From Brachionus rotundiformis (lineage: Eukaryota > Rotifera > Eurotatoria > Ploima > Brachionidae), in contig JAESIW010000137.1 in assembly GCA_016802295.1 (NCBI GenBank), positions 2,635,943 to 2,699,942 on the forward strand: a stretch of DNA of 64,000 nt. Reading direction: 5' to 3'. Both the position numbers and the translations under genes were made by a program. The notes beneath the pieces are model-generated. The model searched no databases, was not told where the DNA came from, and worked only from the letters and a program-made list of their open reading frames with translations. Shown here piece after piece: positions 23,075-35,411 of this stretch; within the stretch, counting starts at the first letter, position 1; each line of letters starts with the position of its first letter.

Positions 23075-26000
23075 TTAGGGTTTTATAATGGTTCTTGAAT
23101 CAGCAAAATGTGAACCATTGTCATCTTCTGATACTGAACAATTTTGAAGTTCTCCCACCGGTGTGCTGTCATTTGTAATAACAATCAAATTTTTGTTTTC
23201 ATCAAGAGATTTTTCGTATTCATTTAAAATTTTTCTTTCTATATTTTGTACTGAATTTCCCAATCCAATTTGGTGAATCTTAAATTGGTATGTTCTCAAT
23301 CGAATAAACCTCTGTCAAATTAAATAAATTATAAAATCAATTAAAAAATGTCATCTCTAAAATACTTCTTTAATATTTCCAGGTGTTATAATAAATTTAA
23401 ACAGAGCGTAAACTGGGATACAAATAAAAGAAGAAATAGACAGTCCCCATCCAAATAACAAAGCCCAATGAGGGTATTTGTATGTTCGGTTGTAAGTCAA
23501 GTCTTCGTATGTCAAAACAGTAAAGACAATTAAAACCTTTGATTTAAAATTAAAAAAAACTCTACTTTGCTTAGAATATAAGTATACCAAGGTAAAAAAC
23601 GGCGTAGCAAAAACCCACATAACTTTTAGCCATGGGCCTAGCTTAAATTCCCACATGGTCTCTAAATTTTTACAATAATTTTTAACACCATAAAAGTAGG
23701 CTATAGCAATGCATTCAAATAATCCAACGAATAATAAAGTCCTTGAAGCAGCATAGTAGTCAAATATTTGAAAAACATACATTCCACCCTTTCCAAATCA
23801 TTAAATAAGATATTAATTTTGTATTTAAATAGTTAAAATACATTAGTAATCATTGGTAGACCACAAATGAAGGAAACAAAAACATTTATAGCTGATACAA
23901 TTTCCTTAGTGTATTTACAGCTTATGTATTTTTTGATATATGGCATGTACTCGTCTATGAGTGCAGTAGTAATGGCTTCGGCCGCGACCAATTGAGTTCC
24001 AAGACCCAGAAGAAATAACATTATGAAAAACATCACCGACCATATCGGACTAAATGGCATTAGAGATAACGCTTGAGGATATCTAAAGAAAATATTTTTT
24101 TAGATGAAATTAAAATAACTAAACTTTAATTAATTATTTTAATTATGCTCGCTTTAGTAAATTAGATTAAGGCAAAACAAAAGTTTTAGTTTTAAATTGA
24201 ATTTTTCTTTTAGGCAGCCTTGTTTGCATTTTAGAATAAAATTTATAATTAATTATTAGTATAAATATAACTAATTTAAGATAGTTAATGATAAAGAACT
24301 TAATTTTAAAGAAATTAAAAAATATTCAAAAATTTTCTTACACAATAAAAGCTAAACCTGGCCCTTCTTCAGCCACTGCATCAATACTAACACCCTGTAT
24401 ATGAGCCATATAGCCCAAGACAGAAAATATTACAAAACCGGATAGAACACTTGTGAATGAGTTGGAAATGGTAAAAATAACCACGTCACGATATGAATTA
24501 TGGTTAAATTGATTATAGCTTCCGAGAGCAACTAAAGCGGCGATGCCAATACCATATGAATAAAAAACTTGGGTTCCAGCATCAGACCATACCTGATAAG
24601 ATAGTTTAAACGAATATAATTAATTTGCTAAATCTACCTGGAATTCTAGAAGCTTAGGCCAATCCGGCTTTAAGTAATAAATAATTCCATCAATTGATCC
24701 CGGTAAGAAAAGACCTCTAACTAACAATATAAAAAGAAATACGTATGGCATCGTAGCAGTTATGTAGACAATCTTTTAAAAAAAATTCAAATTAAAAAAA
24801 AATTATCAACAAAATTTTACTATTTGACTGTTTTTCATTCCACGAAAAATACTAAAAAACACAATTAGCCAGGCTAAGAATAGAGCAATGAGTAAATCAG
24901 GTTTTATTGAGCCAACATGTTCGATTCCTTTTGAAATACCCAAAACATTTAGCCTTTATTTTTAAAAATAAACATATATCTACTCAATCTTTTTTAATTC
25001 CAAATTACTCCCAGTATTCTGTAATGGGGTCAAGACGCTTTTCACATGTGATCACTGAACTATTGTCAAAAGTCAACAAGGGCTCTGTTTTGGTCATATT
25101 AATCTCGACCTTATCACGCAACTTGCCATAAAGTAGCTCCTCTGAACAACACTTGGTGTTCCATTTATTCGAACATGATTTCCATGGTAGCTCATAGCTA
25201 AACGAATCATACAAATAGCGTAATGACCATGCTAATATAACCTCGTAGTATACATTTCCAAAAAAAACAATTATTAAATTAGCAAAGCCGATCCCTTTGC
25301 AAAAATAAAAATCCCGATTAATATTGTTAATTATTAAGATGTCTTTAGAAATTAAATAGTTATAAGAAACCAAGATATATCTAACTTAATTAGCGTTTAT
25401 TTTTTAAACTAAATTACTTAGCTCAGATGATATTTTATTGAGCACAATCAAAACCTTTTTATGTGTTTTGATCATTGACTAATAAAAATTGTTTAGAATT
25501 AAATTTTATTTTATCGGCCAAAATTACCTTTAAACAATGGTGTTAAATTCCATGCGCCAATACCACCTTCTTTCATCCATTGGCCTAATGAAACTTCCAA
25601 CAAAGCATACGGAATACCGACAACAACTGAGCTTACAAGCGACGGTATTAAAAATGCACCTAAAATAAAAACTAATTTAAAAAAAAGAATATCTATATGT
25701 ATATCATATAATTAATTATCTATCAATCAAAACATTTTTAATGCTGTCTAGGTTTTTTAATTTTTCAAGGTTTAAAGTTTTAAAAGATAGGTAGGTGGTT
25801 TATGGCAAATAGTTTTGATCAATTTTTTATTAGTTAATCTTACCACCGCCGGATGAATATGCCAAATAAGGAAATCTAGAATTAAAACAAATGAGCATAA
25901 TTTTTCAACTAGATATCAATCAGAGTAAAAGATTAGCGTTTTATTAATGAAAATTAAGTAAAAATATAAGTAATGCTAATTTTAGTAGAATGAAGTTAAA

Positions 26001-26137
26001 CAAGCACCCTAATCTAATAATCTCTGATTGTTTTTTTGTTACCTCCACACGTTGCCAAGACCAACTCCATAAGAAATAAGAGCAATTATAAAATCTGCCT
26101 TGTTGTTCCAAGTACCGCGATTATGATGACTGGTCAT
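23075..26137 (-). CDS. SLC6-family Na+/Cl- coupled amino-acid or GABA-type transporter
   Basis: Plasma-membrane symporter with 12 helices of the neurotransmitter-sodium-symporter family. Ten exons: 26043-26137, 25844-25875, 25528-25659, 25009-25294, 24821-24953, 24638-24772, 24342-24592, 23842-24082, 23366-23788 and 23075-23311; 654 residues. Helix 1 reads [20 protein letters not shown]. The residue at the monoamine-binding Asp position is Gly, so this is not a dopamine/serotonin type; glycine, GABA, taurine or another amino acid is likelier. Also visible are [17 protein letters not shown], the large extracellular loop with a Cys pair ([12 protein letters not shown]) and NMT/NSS glycosylation sites, [15 protein letters not shown], and [15 protein letters not shown]. 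The N-terminal tail is only about 12 residues, so a 5' coding exon could be missing. Confidence 0.9.
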
Positions 26138-28395
26138 AACTTGTAAAGCCAATAATTGATTTTTTTTTTCAAGTAAAAAATTTAGAAAAAAATAAATGTT
26201 AATTAAGCTCTAAAAACTTAATTTAAAAATAATTAATCTTAAATATGGCAAAATTTCTGGTAAATAAGGTAATATTTTCGACTTAAGAGTGTAGAAATAG
26301 CTAACAATTTAATTCTCAACAGGATAAAATAAGAAATTAAAGAACTAAAATCAAACTAAATAAGCTTTGCTAAAATAAAATATTTTATTTATATACAAAT
26401 CATTTCAGCATATTTTAACATTCAACAAAAACCGAAAACTAAACTCAATCGAATGTTATTTTTCTATTATAATATTTATTGCCTTCTTAGAGCTGTAATT
26501 TCTGATGTAATTTCATTGAAAATGCAAATACTGATAGAAATTAAATGAACAGAAAATATTTCATTTTAATAATAAACATAATAAATATGCTTATTAACTA
26601 TAATTAAAAAGAAGACATGAAAAAAATAGATTAATTTTATTTCCGGTTATTAGTAATTTATCAACTAAAAAATCAACACTGTGAAATGTGTTTGCCAATA
26701 TCTATTTTGTGATTCAACATTTGGCAGAAGTAAAAATTTTTAGCTTTTCATAAACATTTCAGACAAGGCTTTTTATTCCATTGGCACAATGTTTTCAGGC
26801 AAAAAAAATATTTACTTAACGCTTTATAATGAAATATTTCTGATTAAAAAAATAAACCTATATTGAATATATTTTTGATTAATGACTTAATGGGGCACCA
26901 TAAATTACATATTCAAAGTAAACCAAGATACAAGGAATAATGTTTATACTTAAAATGTTAGAAAGCGTTTATCTTGGAGTTTTGACGCTTCTTATCTAAG
27001 AATAGTTTACCTTGAGCAATATTTTAATTAAGCTGAGTATAAATGAGAAAGTAATGTTTAACAGCAAGATAGATTACGCACTAAATGACTTATATTTATT
27101 GAAATTCTATTATATTTAAATTATTCAATACTAAAGACATTTAATATTAACTTGATTATCTTATTGAGAATGTTAATTGAAATTTCTCTATGAAAAACAA
27201 GCAAAACTTTTACTAAAAAACATTCAAATTCAAAAATACTAAAAAGTTGAGCTAAGATTTTGTTTTATTTAAATAGGCTTTTATTAATTCATCATAATAA
27301 ATTGGGAAAATTTAGACTTGCAAAAATTATAAGTATCTTTAAAAAATTTCCCTGCCTAATATTCTAATTTTTTATTTTGCGTGGAAATTTTGAAATATTT
27401 TAAGATGATTCCAAGTATTTTCTAATTGTTTAGTTTGAAATCAGACGCTGTATATGAAATGTTTCTGCTTTAATTTGCTTGAATTAAGCTGAGTTGCTTA
27501 GCACCCAATGTTGGTTTACATTTCATAATTTGGCTCAAAAGTTCTATTATGTATAAATTCATTATTAGCAGGCTTTTTGCCTTAAACTAAATCGATTCAA
27601 TCAAATTTTAAATCCCTACTTGTTAAAATAATCACTATCTTGCAATTAGAGTTGTTGATGATTCTATTTTTAAGTTTGTCAATTAAAAGCTTTTTAAATA
27701 AACACTATATTTAACCCAACTAATATTGATATCATCCTCGAATCATTCGAAAAAATGTTTTTAAATCAAAGAGCTTTCGAAATTTTCAAGAATTATTGTT
27801 TATAATTAAGCAATTTAATTTATTTCTCAACTAATGACAGTAGCAATGTTTTGAAATTTAAAATTATTTATATAATAAAGCAATTTTTAAAGATTTTTTT
27901 TCAAAAATTTTAATTTAATAAAATATTTAACATATATCTAACATTTTACCAAAAAAAATTCTAAAAAAAGACTGTTTTAAATATCTCAAGAGTGATGAAA
28001 ATCATCTTGTTTTGTGAATTTCTAAACGATTAATTCCAGAAAAAATTTTCCTCCCAAAAGAAAAATTTTTAAAGCTATAGGAAAACTTCTACTTACACGG
28101 ATTGAAAATGATTGATTATTAAATAATATAACTTTGCTATAAAGATGGACATTACCAGATCAATTGTCAAAATAAATTATTATAGGTTTATTTAGTTTTT
28201 AATATCTTTTAATTTCAAAATTTAATTCAATATATGTGTGTAAAAGTGATATTTTAATTCTATAACTCTAAAATATCTTTAAACTACTAGCTTTTTTGAA
28301 TCTTTGTAAAATATTTTCAGTGTAAATATTAATCTTTACGGCCTGCGAACTTGAAAATTTAGTAATTTATAAAATTTTATTTTTGTTAGATCATG
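26138..28395. other. AT-rich spacer
   Basis: About 2.3 kb upstream of the SLC6 gene. No exon, RNA gene or repeat with clear ends could be supported. Promoter elements or a missing 5' exon of the transporter could lie at its left end. Confidence 0.45.
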
Positions 28396-28712
28396 AATAA
28401 CTAATGACATCGATGACTACAATTCTTTACTCTTTCTCGCACCAAGTTCTTGGAGTTTCTTCTAAGATTATGCCTTTTGCTCTGAGACCTAATGTTTAAG
28501 CGTAATTTAAACCATCTCTGAGATTCACAATCTCCATATTGTTCACTAGTTTGAACATTTGGATTAGATCTCCACGTATCCTTCTTGTTCTTAGACTTGG
28601 TAATTTCAGTCTAGATAGCCGTTGTGGATACTCCAAATCTGCAAGTTCAGGTACTAACCTCGTCGCTCTACGCAGCACTTTTTCGATCTCATTTATGTCT
28701 TTTATATAATAT
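28396..28712 (-). pseudogene. LINE reverse-transcriptase remnant (non-LTR retrotransposon)
   Basis: Translation of the minus strand gives INEIEKVLRRATRLVPEL, then LEYPQRLSRLKLPSLRTRR and IRGDLIQMFKLVNN. This is the conserved C-terminal end of RT ORFs in CR1/jockey-like LINEs (xRRATRLVP, YxxRLxxLxLPSLxxRRxRGDLI). A one-base frame shift near 28500 continues the match as LNIRSQSKRHNLRRNSKNLV and RERVKNCSHR. Both ends are missing and the frame is broken, so this is a dead fragment. It is noticeably GC-richer than its flanks. Clade assignment is uncertain. Confidence 0.82.
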
Positions 28713-29517
28713 AATTAATAATAAAAGGCAATTTCTTCTAAGTTTTAGATTTTATTTATTTGATAGTTGAGACTAGTTTTAATTATCAAAATTATGAAAA
28801 ATCATTTAATTTATACCCTGGTTATTTAAACCAAATGTTTCTTTTTAATCTTATTAACCAAAACTCTCTGGAAATAGATAAAAAATACATTTTATTCGTA
28901 AAAAATGTTCTTTGATTAAATTGATTACTTAAATAAGTTAACAGCAAAGCAATAAAAAAAATTTAGAAAAAAACGATACCAAATTTTTTATTAATTTGAC
29001 TATCGTAATCGATTATGTATTTATGAACGCTTTTAAATTTTTTTTTTTCGTGATCAACACAAAAAAGTTATTCAATAGCATAGCATTTTTTAATTAATAT
29101 AAGTAGTTCGATTTTATTTTTAAATAAAACAATTTAATTAATTGTAATTTTTTTAGGATAAGTTTTGATAAAAATTTGTATCTAATTTACTTGAATATTA
29201 ATTAAATAATCAATTACTAGAAAAACTTGTAAATTTTATACACTGTTAGGGGAGATACACCCTTGTGGTTTAAACAAATAAAATGTATCACGTTCCAAAA
29301 AAAGAATACTAAATAAAGTTCCAAATATTATACGTCTTACTGTTGACAAACTAGAATCCAATTTATATTTAATTCAATTTCTTTAATTAACAAAAGCACG
29401 ATAAAATATGTCTAAGTATTTTGTTCATACCATATTTATCAAAACGTTTTAGAACATATAATTCTTATTTGATCGAAACAATTAAAAATTTATTTCCAAG
29501 AAAATTAAAAGCTGACT
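28713..29517. other. AT-rich spacer before the SLC45-type gene
   Basis: About 800 bases with no gene. The part next to 29517 should hold the promoter and 5' UTR of the downstream carrier. Confidence 0.45.
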
Positions 29518-31311
29518 ATGACTATGAGTTTCAAGTTACATAATTTAATAAACAAAATTGATGAGTCTGAACCAACTCAAGAAGATTATTGCAATGTTTA
29601 CCGGCGCAAGACCAAACTAGAACTCATATTCATCAGTCTGGTAGTGTTTGGTATAGAGATTTGTTATGCTGCCGAAACAGCTTTTGTTTCACCAATACTT
29701 CAAAAAATCGGAGTGCCCATAGAATACACTTCACTGGTTTGGGGACTTAGTCCAATAATTGGTTTTTTTACTTGTCCCATTCTTGGCTCATTGTCAGACG
29801 ACTGTCATTCGCGAATAGGCAGACGAAGACCATTCATTATACTTTATTCAGCAGGAATTTTAGTTGGTTTGATTTTGACAGGATATGGTCATTTGATCGG
29901 AAGCTTGTTCTCCTATGAATCTGGTCATATTAATCCATTTATCATTATGGTGACAATAATAGGTGTGGTCTTGTTAGATTTTGACTGTGATGCGTGCCAA
30001 AGTCCAGCTAGAGCTTATCTTATTGACGTGAGCCGACAAGACGATCATTCCGTAGGTTTGAGTACATTTACTGTGATGGCTGGAGCAGGTGGATGCATTG
30101 GTTACGTTTTGGGTGGCATTCCATGGAGTTTTTCAAACGGAGAAAATGATAAAAGTTCTATCCTTCTGGAAAATAATACTTGGATCAATCAAACCAAATT
30201 TGTCACCCATGATGACATCGCATGCACTCATAAGCAAATTTTATTCACTATTGTTGCTGTGGTTTATGTTATTTGTGTACTAATTAGTATAACTAGTTTT
30301 AAAGAAATTCCAATCAATTCTTTAAAACAGGAAAACAATCTAAAAATTGAAAAAAGCTGTGATTTTTTTGATGATGATCAAAAATCCTTTAATTCGTATG
30401 ATGATATAATAAGTGTAGACCGAATGCCTATAATAGACCAAAAAGATAAATTCAACAAAAGTGAAATGCTCGGAGTTTATTTAAAATCTATTGTTAGCAT
30501 GCCCGATTCACTACTTTGGTTATGTATAACACATTTTTTTTGTTGGATGTCTTTATTATGCTATTCTCTATATTTCACAGACTTTGTTGGTGAAGAAGTT
30601 TATGGTAATATTGGAAAAAAATTAATTAAAATTTCAAATTTATCCTATTCAGGTGGTGTTCCATCAGATAAAAAGAAGAATGTTGAATTAAATAGACTAT
30701 ATGACCAAGGAGTACGCATAGGAAGTTTTTGTATGGGATTGTATTCTTTATCATGTTCAATTTATTCTCATTTTTTGGAAAAATTAATATTCCAATTCAG
30801 TAAATTAAATTTTTATAACAAAAAATAAAATAATATCGAGTTTTTACTTTCTTGTTTTTTTTTAAGACACGAGAAAAGTATATACATTCAGTCAATTGGT
30901 TTACTCTTTTGGAATGCTTATTCTTGGATTATCAAAATCTAAACTGATGATTGCCATCGCATCATTAACAGCAGGTGTCATGTATTCATGTCTCTTTACG
31001 ATACCATTTATACTTGTAGCAAAATACCACACCAAAGAGAGCGTAAATTTTAGAAATTTTATTTTAAATAGAAATATTTTATATTATTCTAAAAGTTTGA
31101 ATTGTTATCTAATGAAACAAATCAAAAAAGAGGTCTAGGAACAGACATATCTATTGTTAGTTCAATGGTATTTGTAGCACAATTTTTTCTATCATTATTT
31201 ATTGGGTTATTTATTAAATTAATTGGAACAAAAACTGTAGTTATTTTTGCTTCATCTATTTTTTCTTTATGTGCTTCTTTTTCGGCGCAAAAAATTCTCT
31301 ATCTAGATTAA
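29518..31311 (+). CDS. SLC45-type major facilitator carrier (proton-coupled sugar transporter family)
   Basis: Twelve-helix MFS carrier related to SLC45 proteins and plant sucrose transporters. Three exons: 29518-30799, 30867-31042 and 31096-31311; 557 residues. Helix 1 region reads ELIFISLVVFGIEICYAAET. Between helices 2 and 3 is the conserved GSLSDDCHSRIGRRRPFI (the RxGRRRP signature). Helix 4-5 has LLDFDCDACQSPARAYLIDV, a hallmark of the family (D-x-N/D-x-x-Q-x-P-x-R-A). The central loop (about residues 260-310) is acidic and hydrophilic, and DFVGEEVYGN follows helix 7. The C-terminal half matches through KRGLGTDISIVSSMVFVAQF. The protein is shorter than SLC45A1. Substrate cannot be told from sequence. 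The intron at 31043-31095 keeps the frame into SNETNQKRG. Confidence 0.88.
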
Positions 31312-32190
31312 AATAATTTTTTTTGAAAATTTTTAATTTTTTGCATTAACAGTTCTGATTGATTTTCAAATAAAAAATCATTAAAATATATTTTTTAAAT
31401 TAAAATTTGATTAAACTGTAAGATTTGTTAACCTTTGGATAGGTAAAGTTAATAAAATAGATTTAAAATTTAAATAGTTTTTATATTTCATTTTATTAAA
31501 CAATAAGACCAAAAATTAATTAAAATGAAAAAAGAATTACATATTTATATTAAATTTTTAAATTAAAAGCGTCATTAAAAACTCATGAAATATATTAAAA
31601 GTGAAAAAGCATCAACTGATTAATAATTTGTTTAACAAATGAAATTTTTAAAATTTATATGTATTCACAAATAAAATACTTTTCAGTTTTTTAATGGTTC
31701 TACTGGATTAAAAGTTTTAGTCATGTTAAAAATTTTTAAATGAGTTTAGGAGGATAATGTGTCTTTCAAAATCAAACTAGACATCTAATAATTAGTATTC
31801 AGTGGTGCTACGATATCTCTATTTTAGATAAATGTACTAAATTTTAGGTAAATTCTGGAAAATTTCGGTGATACGTGATACATTAAATTGATTATGTATA
31901 ATATTGTAAATTTACGTAAATTTACCAGATTTTACGTAAAATTTGGTAAATTTCGAACATTTTGCGTAAATTATTGTAAAAAAATAAATGTCCAAAAATT
32001 TAAATAATTTGGCACTTTTTGATATTTTTTTAAAAAATATATTTTAAAAAAATTTACTATATTTTACGTAAATTAATTAATAGAAAATTTATCTTTGAAT
32101 AAATTGGAAAATATAGGTTAAAAATTTTAATAAATTTTCATATTTTTAAGATATATTTTCAAACAAAATCAATTATTTCTATATCGTACT
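31312..32190. repeat. AT-rich spacer with clustered TTTACGTAAA-like palindromes
   Basis: Within 31840-32070 the motif GTAAATTT/TTTACGTAAA recurs in both orientations, for example GTAAATTTACGTAAATTTAC at 31908-31927 (approx.), ATTTTACGTAAAATTT just after, and ATTTTACGTAAATTAA near 32050. The units are imperfect and irregularly spaced. No gene seen. It may be simple low-complexity drift or a decayed inverted-repeat element. Confidence 0.45.
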
Positions 32191-32535
32191 TCTCTTTTTG
32201 GCTTACCGTGCTTTGCACCGAATTTGGAAGAATTATGACGGCACATCGTTTTCTAAGAAGCCAGTGTGACGTCGATCATAAATAGTGCTACTAATCTGAG
32301 TCCTTAATGGATGGTTGAAGTTAGCAACACCCTCATTCAAGACTTGGACAATGAGATCCATAGGCTTTTGTACCCGCTATTCAGCTCATTTGCAGACTGT
32401 TTGAAAGACCACATACACATACGATGCAATGTGACTGCTAAAACCCTCTTTTTCATCATTAGAGCTTGGGACCTGTGGATCGGCAGAGTTATGGTGACTG
32501 CTTTTTGTCCATTTTTTAATTATAAATATTTTTGA
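32190..32535 (+). other. GC-richer island with a 74-codon ORF, origin unknown
   Basis: The composition shifts from about 15-20% GC to visibly higher GC, and an ORF at 32311-32535 reads as ordinary protein-like sequence (VSNTLIQDLDNEIHRLLYPL, FADCLKDHIHIRCNVTAKTL). I recognise no family and see no plausible partner exons. The 13-base word TTTGCACCGAATT occurs at about 32212 and again near 32746, which may mark a direct repeat around an insertion. A mobile-element fragment is the best guess. Confidence 0.3.
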
Positions 32536-32916
32536 CAATTAATTGATTTATTCCAAAATAATATTATACGCATTTGTCTAAATGAATCATAACAAATAGT
32601 TTCACTTATTTATTTATTTTATTCTAAGTTTGTTTAAAAAATTTTAAAAAAATATTAAAATATATTAAAAATTAAATTTTTTCAAAATATGAAATTATAG
32701 GATACATTTGGTACATAAAAATCACTAACAGGTCTTTTTCCCTTGTTTGCACCGAATTAAATTTGTTGAACAAATTTTTGTTAATTAAAAATAAAAAATC
32801 GGTTAATTTAATTTATTTATTTGTATAATTTGTTTGAATAATTTACATTTAATTCATGAAAAATTCAAAAATAAAAATAAAAACAAAAACAATAGACCGA
32901 AATATTAACACACAAA

Positions 32917-34893
32917 CTAAAGTTCATCATTTGGTTCACTTTCAGTCGAGCCGGTATTTCCAGAGTTTTGTTGATACAATTTGGTCATGATTGGGTTAAC
33001 TAATTCTTCTAGTTCTTTCTTTTGTTCTTTATATTCATCAACTTCAGCTTCCGAATGAGACTCTAACCATTTAATTTTTTCGTCCACTGCCGAATTTATC
33101 TGCTCTTTCTCATCTTCAGACAATTTATTTCCAAGTTTTTCTTTGTCATTCAATTGATTCTTCAAAGAGTATACATAGGACTCTAGTTCGTTTTTGGCTT
33201 CGACTTTTTCCTTAACTTTCTTATCTTCATCGGCAAATTTTTCCGCATCTTTTATCATTCTTTCAATTTCTTCAGGTGAAAGTCTATTTTGGTTATTGTT
33301 GATCACAATGTTATTTTTGTTTCCTGTTCCTTTATCTTCAGCACTGACTTTAAGAATACCGTTAGCATCAATCTCGAAAGTGACCTCAATTTGTGGAACT
33401 CCTCTTGGAGCTGGTGGTATTCCAGTTAAATCGAATTTTCCCAATAAGTGATTGTCTTTGGTCATTGGACGTTCACCTTCATAAACAGCAATTGTAACTG
33501 TGGGTTGATTGTCTGAGGCGGTTGAGAAAACTTGAGATTTTTTGGTTGGTATAACTGTGTTACGAGGGATTAGTTTAGTCATTACACCACCTACAGTCTC
33601 AATTCCCATGGTCAACGGGTTTACATCTAGTAAGACTACTTCACCTCCGACATCTTCACCAGACAATACACCTCCTTGAACAGCAGCACCATACGCCACA
33701 GCTTCATCCGGATTAATGCCTCTACTTGGTTCTTTTCCATCAAAAAACTCTTTTACCAATTGCTGAATTTTTGGAATTCTGGTAGAACCGCCAACTAGAA
33801 CTATTTCATCGATTTCAGTTTTTTTAAGTCCTGCATCCTCTAAAACTTTTTGAACAGGCTTTAATGTGTTGCGGAAGAGGTCAATATTCAACTCTTCAAA
33901 ACGAGCTCTGGTAAATGTTTCCGAAAAGTCTTCACCATCGTAGAACGATTCGATTTCAATACGAGTATCAAATTGGGATGACAAAGTTCGTTTGGCTTTT
34001 TCTACTTCTCTACGTAGCTTTTGTACAGCTCTATGATCTTTTCTGATATCTTTACCAGTCTTTTTCTTGAACAATTTAATAAAGTGTTCCATTACTCGGT
34101 TATCAAAATCTTCACCACCTAAATGAGTATCACCATTTGTTGCAATTACTTCAAATACACCATTATCAATTGTCAATAAAGACACATCAAAAGTACCACC
34201 ACCTAAATCAAAGACCAATATGTTTTTTTCGCCATCTTTTTTGTCTAAACCATAGGCGATTGCAGCTGCAGTAGGCTCGTTGATTATTCTCAACACTGTT
34301 AAGCCGGCAATAGTACCGGCATCCTTAGTGGCCTGACGTTGAGCGTCATTGAAGTAAGCTGGTACAGTCACAACAGCATGAGTTACATTTTTGCCAAGAT
34401 AAGACTCAGCGATCTCTTTCATCTTTCCCAAAACCATTGCTGAAATTTCCTCAGGGGCAAACTTTTTCTCTTGTTCACCTGTGCTTATTTTAACATATGG
34501 TTTTTTGTTCTTTTCTACAACTTTAAATGGCCAGTATTTGATATCATTTTGGACCGAAGAGTCACCAAATTCACGCCCAATCAAACGCTTTGCATCAAAG
34601 ATGGTATTCTCTGGATTAGATGTAAGTTGATTTTTGGCTGCGTCACCTATCAGTCTTTCTCCTTCACTTGTGAACGCAACATACGATGGTGTAATACGAT
34701 TGCCTTGATCGTTGGCAATTATTTCAACACGACCATTTTTTACAACACCAACACAAGAATATGTTGTTCCCAAATCGATACCAATAACAGTTCCATAACT
34801 TTCTTTGCCAGTCTTTCCGTCTTGGGCAAACGAGTCAATTATAAAATAAGTGGACACAACCACCAATAATAAAAACTTGGTATTCTTAAACAT
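32917..34893 (-). CDS. HSPA5: ER chaperone BiP (HSP70 family, GRP78)
   Basis: Luminal HSP70 of the endoplasmic reticulum; binds unfolded proteins in an ATP-driven cycle and controls the unfolded-protein response. One intronless exon, 658 residues, the family's usual size. A signal peptide (hydrophobic [17 protein letters not shown]) is followed by the ATPase domain: [50 protein letters not shown] and [20 protein letters not shown]. The substrate-binding domain starts near [14 protein letters not shown], and the helical lid follows. The C-terminus is SEPNDEL, so the retrieval signal is NDEL in place of the usual KDEL. The lack of introns suits a stress-induced gene. ACGTG and TGACGTCA motifs lie upstream. 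Confidence 0.98.
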   Translation of the reverse strand: MFKNTKFLLLVVVSTYFIIDSFAQDGKTGKESYGTVIGIDLGTTYSCVGVVKNGRVEIIANDQGNRITPSYVAFTSEGERLIGDAAKNQLTSNPENTIFDAKRLIGREFGDSSVQNDIKYWPFKVVEKNKKPYVKISTGEQEKKFAPEEISAMVLGKMKEIAESYLGKNVTHAVVTVPAYFNDAQRQATKDAGTIAGLTVLRIINEPTAAAIAYGLDKKDGEKNILVFDLGGGTFDVSLLTIDNGVFEVIATNGDTHLGGEDFDNRVMEHFIKLFKKKTGKDIRKDHRAVQKLRREVEKAKRTLSSQFDTRIEIESFYDGEDFSETFTRARFEELNIDLFRNTLKPVQKVLEDAGLKKTEIDEIVLVGGSTRIPKIQQLVKEFFDGKEPSRGINPDEAVAYGAAVQGGVLSGEDVGGEVVLLDVNPLTMGIETVGGVMTKLIPRNTVIPTKKSQVFSTASDNQPTVTIAVYEGERPMTKDNHLLGKFDLTGIPPAPRGVPQIEVTFEIDANGILKVSAEDKGTGNKNNIVINNNQNRLSPEEIERMIKDAEKFADEDKKVKEKVEAKNELESYVYSLKNQLNDKEKLGNKLSEDEKEQINSAVDEKIKWLESHSEAEVDEYKEQKKELEELVNPIMTKLYQQNSGNTGSTESEPNDEL

Positions 34894-35059
34894 CTTAATC
34901 TTGAACTATTCTTGATTCTATACCTAGAATTTATTTTTTGTTTTTAATTTTTTAAAAATATCTTTATTTATAGTCCTCGTTCATAGTTTTTTTTAGATTT
35001 AGCCCAAAATCTCTAATACACTCGCTAAAATTTGATCGGTTAACAAAATTTCCTAATGC

Positions 35060-35067
35060 TTACGTGG
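35060..35067 (-). promoter_or_regulatory. ACGTG-core motif upstream of BiP (UPRE/ERSE-half-like)
   Basis: TTACGTGG on the plus strand (CCACGTAA on the BiP sense strand) lies about 170 bases upstream of the BiP start codon. CCACG is the ATF6/XBP1 half of the ER stress element, and TGACGTGG is the XBP1/ATF6 site. No CCAAT box is found at the canonical nine-base spacing, so this is a partial match only. Confidence 0.35.
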
Positions 35068-35238
35068 TTTAATTTTGAATGGGTTTTTAATGAGGGTGCA
35101 CAGTTGGTATAATCTTTGATGAATCTAATATTTGCATATATTAGGCCTTGGTATTATACTATAATATATGAATATATTTTAATTTTTGACAAATGTTGGT
35201 TTTTGATTGGGTAAAATCAAATTTGTTTAAAAAGAAGC

Positions 35239-35246
35239 TGACGTCA
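35239..35246. promoter_or_regulatory. TGACGTCA palindrome upstream of BiP (CRE/bZIP site)
   Basis: A perfect CRE/ATF octamer lies about 350 bases upstream of the BiP start codon. Mammalian BiP promoters contain such a site for ATF-type bZIP factors. A chance 8-mer is possible, but GC-containing octamers are rare in this AT-rich DNA. Confidence 0.35.
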
Positions 35247-35411
35247 AATTTTAAACCAAAATTTAGTTTGAAATTAATTTGTTAAATATCAGTTCAATTA
35301 TATAATAAAAATTAATATTATTTTGTTTTAACAGAAAAATATTTATTCTAACAATCTATTTTTTTAAATTAATAAATGATAAAAAATGGTAAATTTATAA
35401 AAAAATTTTTT

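Noticed and set aside
33194..33451. 85-codon plus-strand ORF
   Set aside because: Antisense shadow of BiP.
34471..34869. 132-codon plus-strand ORF over the BiP 5' half
   Set aside because: Antisense shadow of the strongly conserved BiP frame; no family features.
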